Source: Collimonas sp. OK607
Lineage (GTDB): Bacteria; Pseudomonadota; Gammaproteobacteria; Burkholderiales; Burkholderiaceae_D
Length of the DNA: 48,347 nt
Reading direction: 5' to 3'
Assembly (NCBI RefSeq): GCF_900111995.1
Contig: NZ_FOKF01000036.1
Span: 1-48,347, forward strand
Part shown: positions 31,754-40,692 of the stretch, piece by piece
Position numbering within the stretch: position 1 is the stretch's first letter
Layout of the letters: the number at the start of each line of letters is the position of its first letter
Program-made: the position numbers and the translations under genes
The notes under the pieces: generated by a model
Databases searched by the model: none
Seen by the model: only the letters and a program-made list of their open reading frames with translations
Told to the model about the DNA's origin: nothing

Positions 31754-32218
31754 TTAGGCATTGATCGGCAGCGCCGTCTTGTATTTCACCTGCTTCAAGG
31801 CGAAGCTCGAACGGATATTCTTGATACCCGGAATCTTTGTCAGGTGATCCAGGATAAAGCGCTCCAGCGCCTGGATATCAGGTACCACGATGCGCAGCAG
31901 ATAGTCCTCGTCGCCGGTCATCAAATAGACCTCCATCACCTGCTCGAAATGGCTGACAGCTTTTTCGAAGCGCGCCAGTGCGGCCGACTCCTGCTTTTCC
32001 AGGCTGACCTGGATGAAGACGTTCATTTTCAAGCCAAGCGCCGGCGGATCGACCAGCGCGACATATCGCGAAATCACCTGCTCCGCTTCCAGGTTCTTGA
32101 CGCGCGCCAGCGTTGGCGACGCCGACAGATTGATTTTCTTCGCCAAGTCGATATTGCTGATATTGGAGTTGTGCTGCAACTCCATCAAAATACGCAAATC
32201 CGTTGAATCAAGATCCAT
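31754..32218 (-). CDS. Lrp/AsnC family transcriptional regulator (MdeR-like context)
   Basis: This 154-residue Lrp-type regulator has its helix-turn-helix in DSTDLRILMELQHNSNISNI and INLSASPTLARVKNLE (residues 4-50). The RAM domain contains VYLMTGDEDYLLRIVVPD and the closing PGIKNIRSSFALKQVKYKTALP. It is divergent from the AceE-like gene, 157 bp between starts, with an AT-rich inverted repeat there. This matches the layout of mdeR next to mdeAB in Pseudomonas putida, where an Lrp homologue drives an E1-type 2-oxobutyrate dehydrogenase. It is distinct from acdR 6.5 kb away. The start codon lacks a ribosome-binding site and is 4 bases after TATACT. Confidence 0.9.
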   Translation of the reverse strand: MDLDSTDLRILMELQHNSNISNIDLAKKINLSASPTLARVKNLEAEQVISRYVALVDPPALGLKMNVFIQVSLEKQESAALARFEKAVSHFEQVMEVYLMTGDEDYLLRIVVPDIQALERFILDHLTKIPGIKNIRSSFALKQVKYKTALPINA

Positions 32219-32240
32219 ATGCAGTATAAAAATCTGATTG

Positions 32241-32273
32241 ATTAATAATTAAAGTATTTTATGCTTAATTAAT
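32241..32273. promoter_or_regulatory. AT-rich inverted repeat, candidate Lrp-type site
   Basis: ATTAATAATTAAAG at 32241-32254 and CTTAATTAAT at 32264-32273 form an imperfect inverted repeat around nine bases. It lies in the intergenic region between the divergent Lrp gene and the AceE-like gene. Lrp-type regulators favour such AT-rich, bendable sites. Confidence 0.4.
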
Positions 32274-32375
32274 GCAAATACACAGCCAATTTAAGTTACC
32301 CATGCCGCTTCTTTGCCGCTACCTTATGTTGAAGGTGAAACTCAGGCTAAAACTCAACGGCAAGGAACGAGGACC

Positions 32376-35063
32376 ATGGAAATGTCATCCGTCAACAATC
32401 TGAACAATCCATTCGACAGTGATGCGCAGGAGACCGAAGAATGGCTGGCGGCGCTGCAGGCCACCATGCAAGCCTCCGGTCCGGAACGCGCCCGTTACCT
32501 GCTGTCGCGCCTGAGTGCGGCGGCCCAGACGTGGGGAGTCAAATGGCGCGATGCGCGCAATACGCCCTATGCCAACACCATTCGCGTTGAAGATGAACCG
32601 CCGTTTCCGGGCGGCGCGGATGCGCTATCGATCGAACAACGCATGGCAAGCCTGATGCGCTGGAATGCGCTGGCGATGGTGGTGCGCGCCAACCGCGCCT
32701 ACGGCGAACTGGGTGGCCATATCGCCAGCTACGCTTCTGCGGCCGATCTGTTCGAAGTCGGCTTCAACCACTTCTTCCGCGCGCGCACCGACTCTTTTGG
32801 CGGCGACCTGGTCTATTTCCAGGCGCATTCGGCGCCCGGCATTTATGCGCGCGCCTTCCTGGAAGGTACATTGACGGAAAAAGAACTGTCGTTCTACCGC
32901 CAGGAAATCGAAGCGAAAAAACATGGCGCGCAAGGCCTGTCTTCGTATCCGCACCCGTGGCTGATGGAAAATTTCTGGCAGTTTCCCACCGGCTCGATGG
33001 GACTCGGGCCGATCAGCGCCATCTACCAGGCGCGCTTCATGCGCTACATGGAACACCGCGGTTTGCTGGCTCCGCAAGAGCGTAAGGTATGGGGCGTATT
33101 CGGCGACGGCGAGATGGACGAGCCGGAATCGCTGGCGGCGCTCAGCCTCGCATCACGCGAAACGCTGGACAACCTGGTATTCGTGGTCAACTGCAATTTG
33201 CAACGGCTCGACGGCCCGGTGCGCGGCAACGGCCATATTGTCGATGAGCTGGAAACGATATTTGCCGGCTGCGGCTGGAATGTCATCAAGCTGCTATGGG
33301 GTTCGGACTGGGATCCGCTGTTCGCGCGCGACCAGGCGGGTGACCTGCTGAATGCGCTTAACCAGACGGTAGATGGCCAGTTGCAGACCTTCGCCGCCAA
33401 CGATGGCGCCTTCAATCGGGCCCGCTTCTTTGGACAAAATCCGGCGTTACAGGCAATCGGCGCGACGCTGACCGATGACGAGATCGATCGCCTGCATCGT
33501 GGCGGGCACGATATGAAAAAAATCCACGCGGCGTACCTCGCCGCAGCCAATCATCGGGGCCAGCCGACGGTGATACTCGCCCAAACCAAGAAAGGCTTTG
33601 GCATGGGCACTGCCGGACAAGGCAAAATGACCACCCATCAGCAGAAAAAACTCGACGCTGGCACCTTGCTCGAATTCCGCGACCGTTTCCACCTGCCGAT
33701 TTCCGATGCGGACTGCGAAGCGCTGGCGTTCTACAAGCCGGCAGATGGCAGCCTGGAAATGCGCCATCTGCTGCAACGGCGAGCGGCATTGGGCGGTTTC
33801 ATGCCTCGTCGCAGCGTATCGCAGACAAAGCTTGCGGCGCCGGACATAGCGTCTTATGCAAAGTTTGCACTGGATGCCGATGGCAAGGAAATGTCGACCA
33901 CGATGGCCTTGGTGCGCATGCTGGGTATCCTGCTGAAGGACGGCAGTATCGGCAAGCACATCGTGCCCATAGTGGCAGACGAAGCGCGCACTTTCGGCAT
34001 GGCCAACCTGTTCAAGCAGGTCGGCATCTATTCGTCGCAGGGCCAGCTGTATGAGCCTGAGGACATTGGCTCCATCCTGTCTTACAGGGAAGCCAAGGAC
34101 GGCCAGATCCTGGAAGAAGGCATCTCGGAGGCCGGCGCAATTTCTTCATGGACTGCCGCCGCGACCAGCTATTCGGTACATGGCTTGCCGATGCTGCCGT
34201 TCTACATTTACTACTCGATGTTCGGTTTCCAGCGTATCGGCGATCTGATCTGGGCGGCGGCGGACCAGCGGGCGCGCGGTTTCCTCATCGGCGCCACCTC
34301 CGGACGCACCACCCTGGCTGGCGAAGGCTTGCAGCATCAGGATGGCTCTAGTCAAGTGATTGCCGCTACGGTGCCGAACTGCGTTTCCTATGATCCGGCC
34401 TATGCCTATGAATTGGCGGTGATCGTACAGGATGGCATGCGCCGCATGCTCGGCAACAATGAAGATATCTTCTATTACATCACCGTGACCAACGAAAACG
34501 AGGCGCAGCCAAGCATGCCGGAAGGTGTAGAAGAAGGCATCAGGCGCGGCATGTACTGCCTGCTGCCGCAAGAGAATGCCGATGTGCGTTTGCTGGCAGC
34601 CGGCCCGATCCTCAAGGAGGCGATCGGCGCAGCTGCACTATTGAAGGAAAAACTGGGTATCAACGCCGAGGTCTGGAGTGTCACCAGTTATACCGAGCTG
34701 GCGCGCGATGGCATCGCCGCCGAACGACTGCAGCGCCTGTCCGATTCTTCGGCGCACGCCTCCTACGTCACGCAGCAACTCGGACGCAGCAATGCACCGG
34801 TCGTCGCCGCCAGCGACTATGTACGCAGCATTCCCGAAAGCATCCGCGCTTATGTGCCGGCGCGCTATGTCACGCTGGGTACGGACGGTTTTGGACGCAG
34901 CGATACGCGCGCCAACCTGCGCGACTTTTTCGAGGTCGATGCGAAATGGATTGCCTTCACTGCGTTACGTGAACTGCCCGCCGGAAAAGATGCTGTGCAG
35001 TTGACGAAATTTGCCGAGATACTCGGTTTGGATTTGACGAAACCGTTGTCGATCAAGGAGTAA
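32376..35063 (+). CDS. AceE-type 2-oxoacid dehydrogenase E1 (pyruvate or 2-oxobutyrate)
   Basis: This is an 895-residue ThDP-dependent, homodimeric-type E1 enzyme that decarboxylates a 2-oxoacid and passes the acyl group to a lipoyl-bearing E2. ATG 32376 is chosen (AAGGA nine bases before); the length is near E. coli AceE. The ThDP motif begins GDGEMDEPES near residue 243 and ends NCNLQRLDGPVRGNG. RANRAYGELGGHIASYASAADL and EEGISEAGAISSW are also AceE-like. No E2 or E3 gene lies nearby, so it is an orphan and must borrow them. Divergence from an Lrp gene matches MdeB rather than housekeeping aceE. With acdS 6 kb away, 2-oxobutyrate is a plausible substrate; plain pyruvate dehydrogenase remains possible. 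Confidence 0.9.
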   Translation: MEMSSVNNLNNPFDSDAQETEEWLAALQATMQASGPERARYLLSRLSAAAQTWGVKWRDARNTPYANTIRVEDEPPFPGGADALSIEQRMASLMRWNALAMVVRANRAYGELGGHIASYASAADLFEVGFNHFFRARTDSFGGDLVYFQAHSAPGIYARAFLEGTLTEKELSFYRQEIEAKKHGAQGLSSYPHPWLMENFWQFPTGSMGLGPISAIYQARFMRYMEHRGLLAPQERKVWGVFGDGEMDEPESLAALSLASRETLDNLVFVVNCNLQRLDGPVRGNGHIVDELETIFAGCGWNVIKLLWGSDWDPLFARDQAGDLLNALNQTVDGQLQTFAANDGAFNRARFFGQNPALQAIGATLTDDEIDRLHRGGHDMKKIHAAYLAAANHRGQPTVILAQTKKGFGMGTAGQGKMTTHQQKKLDAGTLLEFRDRFHLPISDADCEALAFYKPADGSLEMRHLLQRRAALGGFMPRRSVSQTKLAAPDIASYAKFALDADGKEMSTTMALVRMLGILLKDGSIGKHIVPIVADEARTFGMANLFKQVGIYSSQGQLYEPEDIGSILSYREAKDGQILEEGISEAGAISSWTAAATSYSVHGLPMLPFYIYYSMFGFQRIGDLIWAAADQRARGFLIGATSGRTTLAGEGLQHQDGSSQVIAATVPNCVSYDPAYAYELAVIVQDGMRRMLGNNEDIFYYITVTNENEAQPSMPEGVEEGIRRGMYCLLPQENADVRLLAAGPILKEAIGAAALLKEKLGINAEVWSVTSYTELARDGIAAERLQRLSDSSAHASYVTQQLGRSNAPVVAASDYVRSIPESIRAYVPARYVTLGTDGFGRSDTRANLRDFFEVDAKWIAFTALRELPAGKDAVQLTKFAEILGLDLTKPLSIKE

Positions 35064-35066
35064 TCC

Positions 35067-35546
35067 TCAAGTCGGCTTGACCTCTTCAAAGCGGCGCGCC
35101 AGTTCCTGGCGCAACTGCTTGCGCAGGATCGCACCTTCAAACCGCCGTTTTTCCTCGGCACTGAACGGACGCAACGGCGGCACCGCAACCGGGCGGCGTT
35201 CGCCGTCCACGGCTACCATTGTGAAAAAGCAACTATTGACGTGGCGCACTACTTGGGTCCGGATGTCCTCGGCCACCACCTTGATGCCGACTTCCATCGA
35301 TGAGGTGCCGGTATGATTGACGCTGGCAAGGAAACTGACCAGTTCGCCTACATGGATCGGCTGGCGAAAGGTTACCTGGTCCACGCTCAGGGTCACCACG
35401 TATTGCGCTGCGTAGCGGCTGGCGCAGGCGTACGCCACCTGGTCGAGTAACTTGAGAATCGCGCCGCCATGCACATTACCGGAAAAATTAGCCATGTCTG
35501 GCGACATCAGCACGGTCATGGTGAGTTGATGAGATGGCATATCCAT
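35067..35546 (-). CDS. Acyl-CoA thioesterase, hotdog fold (YciA/BFIT-like)
   Basis: This 159-residue thioesterase hydrolyses acyl-CoA to free acid and CoA. NVHGGAILKLLDQVAYACA (residues 24-42) is the hallmark of the acyl-CoA hydrolase branch, with the catalytic Asp in KLLDQ. VTLSVDQVTFRQPIHVGELV and NSCFFTMVAVDGERRPVAVP follow as expected. The C-terminal tail is charged and helical (EEKRRFEGAILRKQLRQELA). The start could be at 35546 or 35540. It is convergent with the AceE-like gene, 3 bp apart, and stands alone. Its acyl preference is unknown. Confidence 0.9.
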   Translation of the reverse strand: MDMPSHQLTMTVLMSPDMANFSGNVHGGAILKLLDQVAYACASRYAAQYVVTLSVDQVTFRQPIHVGELVSFLASVNHTGTSSMEVGIKVVAEDIRTQVVRHVNSCFFTMVAVDGERRPVAVPPLRPFSAEEKRRFEGAILRKQLRQELARRFEEVKPT

Positions 35547-35697
35547 AATTGACGGGGTTTCTCTTTGCTTTAAGAAGGGTGCGAAAGCGGCAAGCCTATC
35601 CTAAAATGACCGAAACTAGCAAGAAGCAGATGTTGCGAAGCGCCCCTGTGTGCTTCACTATTTCCAGTTTCAGTCCTGCCGCCAGGCACCCTGCTTC

Positions 35698-36714
35698 TTA
35701 ACTGCCCTGTCGCCCGCGCACTGATGGAACAAACATGTCCGACCATTTTGCCGGCCGTGTTTTAATCGTACCGGCCTTATCCATGAACATCACGTATTGC
35801 ATCAGGCCGTTAGGCGTGGTGTGGAACTGGACATCAGGATCCGCCAGCATTTTTTCAACTTCGTCGACTGTCAGCTTGATTTTGGAGACGCGGATAAATG
35901 TTTCGGCCGCGCCGTGCCGGTCCTTTTCGATGTAGGTATTAGCCTCTTCCTGCGCAGCCATGAAAGCCTGGACCAGTTTTGGATTGTTCTCTGTGAACTG
36001 TTTCAACGCGAACACAACATCCAGCGTGATGTTGCCCAGCACGTCAGAGGAATTCAGAACCCGTGTGATTTTCGGGTTCTTCAGCTCTTGATAAGAGAAC
36101 GGCGGCGAAGTGAAATGCGCCGTGATCTCGGTTTTGCCGGACATCAGCGAACCCACGGCTTCAGGGTGCCCGAGACTGACTGTCAAAGGGTCCAGCTTGG
36201 CATAGTTCTCGGCGCCGAAAGTCTTGGCAACCGCCATCTGCAACACCACCGCTGACAGCGAAGTTTTAATGCCAGGAATAGCAATTTTGTCTTTGGGGGT
36301 AAAGTCTTTCAGTGATTTGATATTTGGATTATTGGTATTCAGCCAAAGCGATGATGTGCTCAGCGCCCCCAGCCCGATCACTTCCGAGCGCGGGATTCCT
36401 TGTGCTTTGGACCACAGGGTAATGAAACCCGGCGCACCGGTACCGGCAATGTCCAGGTTTCCGGCCAGCATCGCATCGTTAATCACATTGCCGCCGTCCA
36501 GCGTCAGCCAGTTGATCTTGATATCGCCCAGGCCCATTTTCTTGGCCTGTTTTTCCAGTAATTGCTGGTCGCGCATCACCATCAACGGCAGATAGAGGAT
36601 GCCGTAGCCGTGCGAAATACGTACAGTGGATGCCTCGGCGTGCGCCACGTTCATGAAGGTGGACAGTGCCAACGTCCCTGCTACCACCAATTTGCTGAAA
36701 GCTCTGCGTTTCAT
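35698..36714 (-). CDS. ABC transporter substrate-binding protein (SsuA/TauA/NMT1-like)
   Basis: This is a 338-residue periplasmic binding protein. A signal peptide (MKRRAFSKLVVAGTLALS) ends around AHA-EAS. The body shows VRISHGYGILYLPLMVMRDQ, INDAMLAGNLDIAGTGAPGF and DKIAIPGIKTSLSAVVLQMA, the pattern of nitrate, sulfonate, taurine and related transporters. It is the last gene in the transcript order permitted here: ATPase, permease, binding protein, all leftward, with a 78-bp gap to the permease. A two-component system is divergent from the operon. No sulfonatase or monooxygenase gene is adjacent, so the substrate is undefined. Confidence 0.9.
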   Translation of the reverse strand: MKRRAFSKLVVAGTLALSTFMNVAHAEASTVRISHGYGILYLPLMVMRDQQLLEKQAKKMGLGDIKINWLTLDGGNVINDAMLAGNLDIAGTGAPGFITLWSKAQGIPRSEVIGLGALSTSSLWLNTNNPNIKSLKDFTPKDKIAIPGIKTSLSAVVLQMAVAKTFGAENYAKLDPLTVSLGHPEAVGSLMSGKTEITAHFTSPPFSYQELKNPKITRVLNSSDVLGNITLDVVFALKQFTENNPKLVQAFMAAQEEANTYIEKDRHGAAETFIRVSKIKLTVDEVEKMLADPDVQFHTTPNGLMQYVMFMDKAGTIKTRPAKWSDMFVPSVRGRQGS

Positions 36715-36792
36715 TCATATCTCCTTGTATTTTTATATTCTATGATTTTGCGCGGTATTTTATACGGTCTACCGCGCGTTTCGGACAACTGC

Positions 36793-37677
36793 TCAGTGCT
36801 GCATTCCCCAACGACGGATAGTCCGTTTCTCAATCGTGGCAAAGATAAAGTTTTCAACAAAAAGCCCGATAATGATCACGAAAAACAGGCCGGCAAACAC
36901 ATTCGCCGTTTCGAGCTGGTTGCGATTTTCAAAAATGTACCATCCGAGGCCGCCGCTACCCGACGACACACCAAACACCAGCTCAGCCGCAATCAATGTG
37001 CGCCATGCAAATGCCCAGCCGACTTTAAGCCCGGTAAGAATGCTCGGAAAAGCCGCCGGGATCAGGATTGCACCAACCAGCGAGAATCGTTTCAAGCCAT
37101 AGTTCTGACCGACCATGCGCAAGGTATTGGACACTCCGCGAAATCCGCTGTGGGTATTCAGCGCCACCGCCCACAAAACCGAATGCACGATGACAAAGAT
37201 AATGCTGCCGGTGCCCAGGCCGAACCAGATCAGCGCCAAAGGCAACAGCGCAATCGCCGGCAGCGGATTGAACATGGAAGTCAGCGTCTCGAGAAAATCG
37301 GTACCGATGCGTGAACTGATGGCAATCGTGGTCAACAAGGTCGCCAGTGCAATGCCGAGGCCGTAGCCGATCAGCAACGTCTTCATGGATACAGCTGCTC
37401 TTTCAAGCAGAACGCCACTGCTGATACCTGCCCAGAATGCCTTCACCGTTTCCAGGAAGCTCGGGAATAGTAGTGAGTTGTTCAGCCAGCGGCCATATAT
37501 CTCCCACACCACGGCCAGCAGCAGCAGGATAAATATTTTACGCAGCCATCCGTGGCGATAAAGCGATTCGGCAAGCGACAGTGGGCGCTGGATCTCAGCG
37601 GTCTCGGCACGCTGCGGATCGAGCACGAATTCCGGGCGCACAAACAGTTCGGGCAAAGCAGTATTGGTTGAATTCAT
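36793..37677 (-). CDS. ABC transporter permease (SsuC/TauC-like)
   Basis: This 294-residue inner-membrane permease starts at ATG 37677, six bases after GAGG. It has about six hydrophobic segments, starting with WLRKIFILLLLAVVWEIYGRW. The EAA region reads VSNTLRMVGQNYGLKRFSLVGAILIPAAFPSILTGLKVGWAFAWRTLIAAE, with typical small substitutions, and AELVFGVSSGSGGLGWYIFENR follows as in SsuC and TauC. It lies 15 bp after the ATPase gene and 78 bp before the binding-protein gene. Confidence 0.92.
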   Translation of the reverse strand: MNSTNTALPELFVRPEFVLDPQRAETAEIQRPLSLAESLYRHGWLRKIFILLLLAVVWEIYGRWLNNSLLFPSFLETVKAFWAGISSGVLLERAAVSMKTLLIGYGLGIALATLLTTIAISSRIGTDFLETLTSMFNPLPAIALLPLALIWFGLGTGSIIFVIVHSVLWAVALNTHSGFRGVSNTLRMVGQNYGLKRFSLVGAILIPAAFPSILTGLKVGWAFAWRTLIAAELVFGVSSGSGGLGWYIFENRNQLETANVFAGLFFVIIIGLFVENFIFATIEKRTIRRWGMQH

Positions 37678-37692
37678 GGCTAACCTCAATGT

Positions 37693-38496
37693 TCAATGTG
37701 CAAACAGCATGTCGTTAATCCGGGTTTCCAGCTGCGCCTGGCTGGCGCTGCCGAGTTCTTCCGGCGGGATGCTGTTGAGTTCGGCCTTGACCTGGCCCGG
37801 ATGGGGCGACAGCAGCAAAATGCGATTGCCGATGCGGATCGCTTCTTCGATCGAATGGGTGACGAATAAAACGGTGAAGCGCGTGTCTTCCCACAGCCGC
37901 AGCAATTCGTCCTGCATTTTGCGGCGGGTCAGCGCATCGAGTGCTGCGAATGGTTCGTCCATCAACAAGACGTCGGGCTCCATTGCCATGCCGCGGGCGA
38001 TCGAGACGCGTTGCTTCATGCCGCCCGATAGCGTATGCGGAAAGCTGTCGATAAACTTGATCAGGCCGACTTTTTCGATATAGTAAGCCGCGCGTTCAGC
38101 CGCTTCGGCTCCGCGCAGGCGGCCGCTGGCGTGCAGGGCGAACTCGACATTCTGGCGCACGGTTTTCCATGGCAGCAGCTGGTCGAACTCCTGGAACACC
38201 ATCATCCGGTCTGGACCCGGCTGGGTCACTTCCTTGCCTTTCAGGCGGATCGTCCCATGTACCGGCTCGAGATAGCCGCCAATTGCTTTCAGCAACGAGG
38301 ATTTGCCGCAACCGGACGGGCCGAGCAAAATATAACGATCGGATGGGTAGACCTTGAAGCTGACTTGCTTGGCAGCAGTCACCAGGTGATCGCTGGTCTT
38401 GTATTGCAGGGTAACGTTATCGATTTCCAGCAGCGGCGTGGCAACCGCAGGGGTCGCGGCTGCGCCTTGGTGGACGAGGGAATCGCCTTTTTCCAT
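37693..38496 (-). CDS. ABC transporter ATP-binding protein (SsuB/TauB-like)
   Basis: This 267-residue ATPase starts at ATG 38496, six bases after GGAG. Walker A is GPSGCGKSS, the Q loop MMVFQEFDQLLPWKTVRQNV, the signature LSGGMKQR, Walker B VLLMDEPFAALDA and the switch VTHSIEEAI. These are the standard motifs of the nitrate/sulfonate/taurine group. It is the first gene of the three-gene importer operon, and the divergent response-regulator gene starts 145 bp away. Confidence 0.93.
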   Translation of the reverse strand: MEKGDSLVHQGAAATPAVATPLLEIDNVTLQYKTSDHLVTAAKQVSFKVYPSDRYILLGPSGCGKSSLLKAIGGYLEPVHGTIRLKGKEVTQPGPDRMMVFQEFDQLLPWKTVRQNVEFALHASGRLRGAEAAERAAYYIEKVGLIKFIDSFPHTLSGGMKQRVSIARGMAMEPDVLLMDEPFAALDALTRRKMQDELLRLWEDTRFTVLFVTHSIEEAIRIGNRILLLSPHPGQVKAELNSIPPEELGSASQAQLETRINDMLFAH

Positions 38497-38577
38497 GTTT
38501 GTCTCCATATTTTTTATATTTCCTACGCACCGATGCTAATCTGCGAAACTGTAACGAACCTGACGGTTTTAAATTCA

Positions 38578-38594
38578 TGACAATCACATTGTCA
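38578..38594. promoter_or_regulatory. Inverted repeat in ABC/two-component divergent promoter
   Basis: TGACAAT and ATTGTCA form a perfect 7-bp inverted repeat around CAC. It lies 81 bp before the ATPase start and 47 bp before the response-regulator start. OmpR-type proteins usually bind direct repeats, so another regulator is possible. Confidence 0.45.
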
Positions 38595-38641
38595 GAATAT
38601 AAATATACAAGTAAGAATAGAACTACAAATAGAGACACAAG

Positions 38642-39307
38642 ATGCGCATTCTTTTGGTGGAAGACACGACAGACGTAGCCGACGCGATTGTCGCGCACCT
38701 GTTACGCCTGGGTCATACGGTGGATTGGGAGGCCAATGGCCGTAAGGCCGCAAACATGGTGACAGACGAGCATTACGACCTGATCATCCTGGACGTCATG
38801 CTGCCGGAGCTTGACGGCTATGCCTTGTTGAAACGCATACGCGGCGTGCCGCTTGACACCCAGGTATTGATGCTGACAGCATGCGCCGAAATTGAAGAAC
38901 GGGTGAACGCACTGGATGCCGGCGCCGACGATTACCTGACCAAGCCTTTTGATTTTCGTGAGCTGGAGGCCCGTATCCGGGTACTGCTGCGGCGTGGTGG
39001 CGGCGATTCGACCAACCTGCTGAAGTGCGCCAATCTGACCTTGGACCGCAAGAGCCGCACCGCCAGGGTTAACGACCTGCCGCTGGACCTGACCCGACGC
39101 GAAATCACCCTGCTCGAAATCATCATCTCCCATCCGGGCCGGATTTTCGGCAAGGACGAACTGATCGATAAACTATTCACCATCGACGACAATCCCAGCG
39201 CCAATTCGGTCGAACAATATATAGCGCGCCTGCGCAAGAAGCTCTCGCACGCGCAGTTTGAAATCCGTACCTTGCGCGGCCTCGGCTATCAGGTTGTGTT
39301 GTCATGA
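38642..39307 (+). CDS. OmpR-family response regulator (TctD-like)
   Basis: This 221-residue DNA-binding response regulator has a receiver domain with the acidic pair Glu7-Asp8, phosphoacceptor Asp51 (IILDVMLPELDGY) and Lys101 (YLTKPF). Its winged-helix domain (about 125-221) includes LTRREITLLEIIISHPGRIF and the closing ARLRKKLSHAQFEIRTLRGLGYQV. It overlaps the kinase gene by 4 bp (ATGA). Divergence from an SsuB/TauB-type importer suggests that it activates the importer in response to the kinase signal. Its start follows a short purine-rich stretch (AGAGACACAAG). Confidence 0.93.
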   Translation: MRILLVEDTTDVADAIVAHLLRLGHTVDWEANGRKAANMVTDEHYDLIILDVMLPELDGYALLKRIRGVPLDTQVLMLTACAEIEERVNALDAGADDYLTKPFDFRELEARIRVLLRRGGGDSTNLLKCANLTLDRKSRTARVNDLPLDLTRREITLLEIIISHPGRIFGKDELIDKLFTIDDNPSANSVEQYIARLRKKLSHAQFEIRTLRGLGYQVVLS

Positions 39308-40671
39308 TTGTCGTCGGCCGTTCGCTCTATCTGCGCCTGGTCACCCGGGTCGGGCTGGTGCTGGTGGTCAGCGCCATTGCGCTATTGATTGCCATCTGGT
39401 TTTCGACACGCCTGGCGGCGAATGAAGCCTATGACCGAATCCTGACAGGCAGCGCCCTTTCGATTGCCGAGAACACCTGGTACAACAACGGCACGGTGAA
39501 CGTCGATGCGCCAATTTCCGCATTCTCCATGCTGACTGCCGGCGATCAGGTGTTCTATGCCGTGCTTGATCCTGCGGGACGGACAGTTGCCGGCGATCCC
39601 GAATTCAAACCTGTCATTCCGTGGGATAAGCTGGCCGACGGACCGCTGGTAATCCGCGGCGTGTATCTGGATCTGCCGGTCAGCATCGCCATCGTCGGCA
39701 GACGTTTGCCGGCCGCGGGGCCGCAATCCTGGGCGGTGATCATGGTGGCCCAGACCAACAACGGGCGCGAATCGTTTACAAAAAACCTCGGCACCAATGC
39801 GTCGCTGGTGATCATCGTGATGGGCCTGTTGACGGTGATTGCAGCCATGTTCACCTTGTACCAGACCTTGTCGCCGCTGAAGAATATCGGTCTCGCGATT
39901 CAGCGCCGCGACCTGCATGACCTGTCGCCGCTAAGCATAGAGGTACCGGCTGAAATCCATCCGCTGGTGAGTTCGATCAACCAGTTCATGCACCGCCTTA
40001 CCGTGCACCGCGAACTGATGCGCCGTGTCATCGGCGACGCCGCCCATCAACTGCGGACGCCGGTGACGGCGTTGATATCGCAGATGGAACTGCTCTCGAT
40101 GCAGCGCGACGAAAGCGGCCGGCTGCGGCATATTGCCAGGCTGAGCGAGCTGACGCATCATCTTGGCAACCTGATTAATCAACTGATCAACCACGCCATG
40201 GTGCAGCATCGGGCAGACTCGGTGCAGCTTGAAACGATTGACCTGACGCTACTGGCCAGGCGCGAAATGACCGACATGCTGTCCGGCCACGCTCAGCGCA
40301 ACCTCGACATCGCCATGCTGGCGCCGGATGAGCCATGCCTGATCCTGGGTGACAAAATCAGCATCCGCGAAGCGATAAAGAATATTCTCGGGAATGCCTT
40401 GCAATATGGCGCGCCGTCCAGGCTGCATATTGAAATCAGCCGGCAAAACTCCGATTGGGAATTGCAAATCCGCGATGATGGCCACGGCATCCCCGAAGCC
40501 GACCAGGAACGCATCAGGAAACCGTTTTCGGCGCGTAGCGGTGATCGCCTTGGCGCCAGCCTGGGCCTGTCGATCGTTGAGGAAGTCATGCGCGCGCATC
40601 ACGGCCACATGCGCTTCGGCTATGCGGCCAACAAAGACTTCATCGTCACGCTCAGTTTCAAGGCGGTCTAA
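39304..40671 (+). CDS. Sensor histidine kinase (TctE-like)
   Basis: This is a 455-residue inner-membrane kinase. One N-terminal helix (about 14-33) is followed by a periplasmic sensor domain of about 130 residues (2CSK-type, with AENTWYNNGTVNVDAPISAF), then a second helix near 160-182. The H box AAHQLRTPVTAL carries His248; N (NILGNALQYG), G1 (DDGHGIP) and G2 (LGASLGLSIV) boxes are present. Related TctE kinases sense tricarboxylates. It is coupled to the response-regulator gene by a 4-bp overlap. The ligand is unknown but may be the cargo of the divergent ABC transporter. Confidence 0.92.
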   Translation: MIVVGRSLYLRLVTRVGLVLVVSAIALLIAIWFSTRLAANEAYDRILTGSALSIAENTWYNNGTVNVDAPISAFSMLTAGDQVFYAVLDPAGRTVAGDPEFKPVIPWDKLADGPLVIRGVYLDLPVSIAIVGRRLPAAGPQSWAVIMVAQTNNGRESFTKNLGTNASLVIIVMGLLTVIAAMFTLYQTLSPLKNIGLAIQRRDLHDLSPLSIEVPAEIHPLVSSINQFMHRLTVHRELMRRVIGDAAHQLRTPVTALISQMELLSMQRDESGRLRHIARLSELTHHLGNLINQLINHAMVQHRADSVQLETIDLTLLARREMTDMLSGHAQRNLDIAMLAPDEPCLILGDKISIREAIKNILGNALQYGAPSRLHIEISRQNSDWELQIRDDGHGIPEADQERIRKPFSARSGDRLGASLGLSIVEEVMRAHHGHMRFGYAANKDFIVTLSFKAV

Positions 40672-40692
40672 TTACACCGCCTTCGCCTGTGG

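Noticed and set aside
35698-38496. Naming the importer ssuABC or tauABC outright
   Set aside because: No sulfonatase, taurine dioxygenase or FMN reductase gene is adjacent, and the divergent two-component system is TctDE-like. The family call is safe but the substrate is not.
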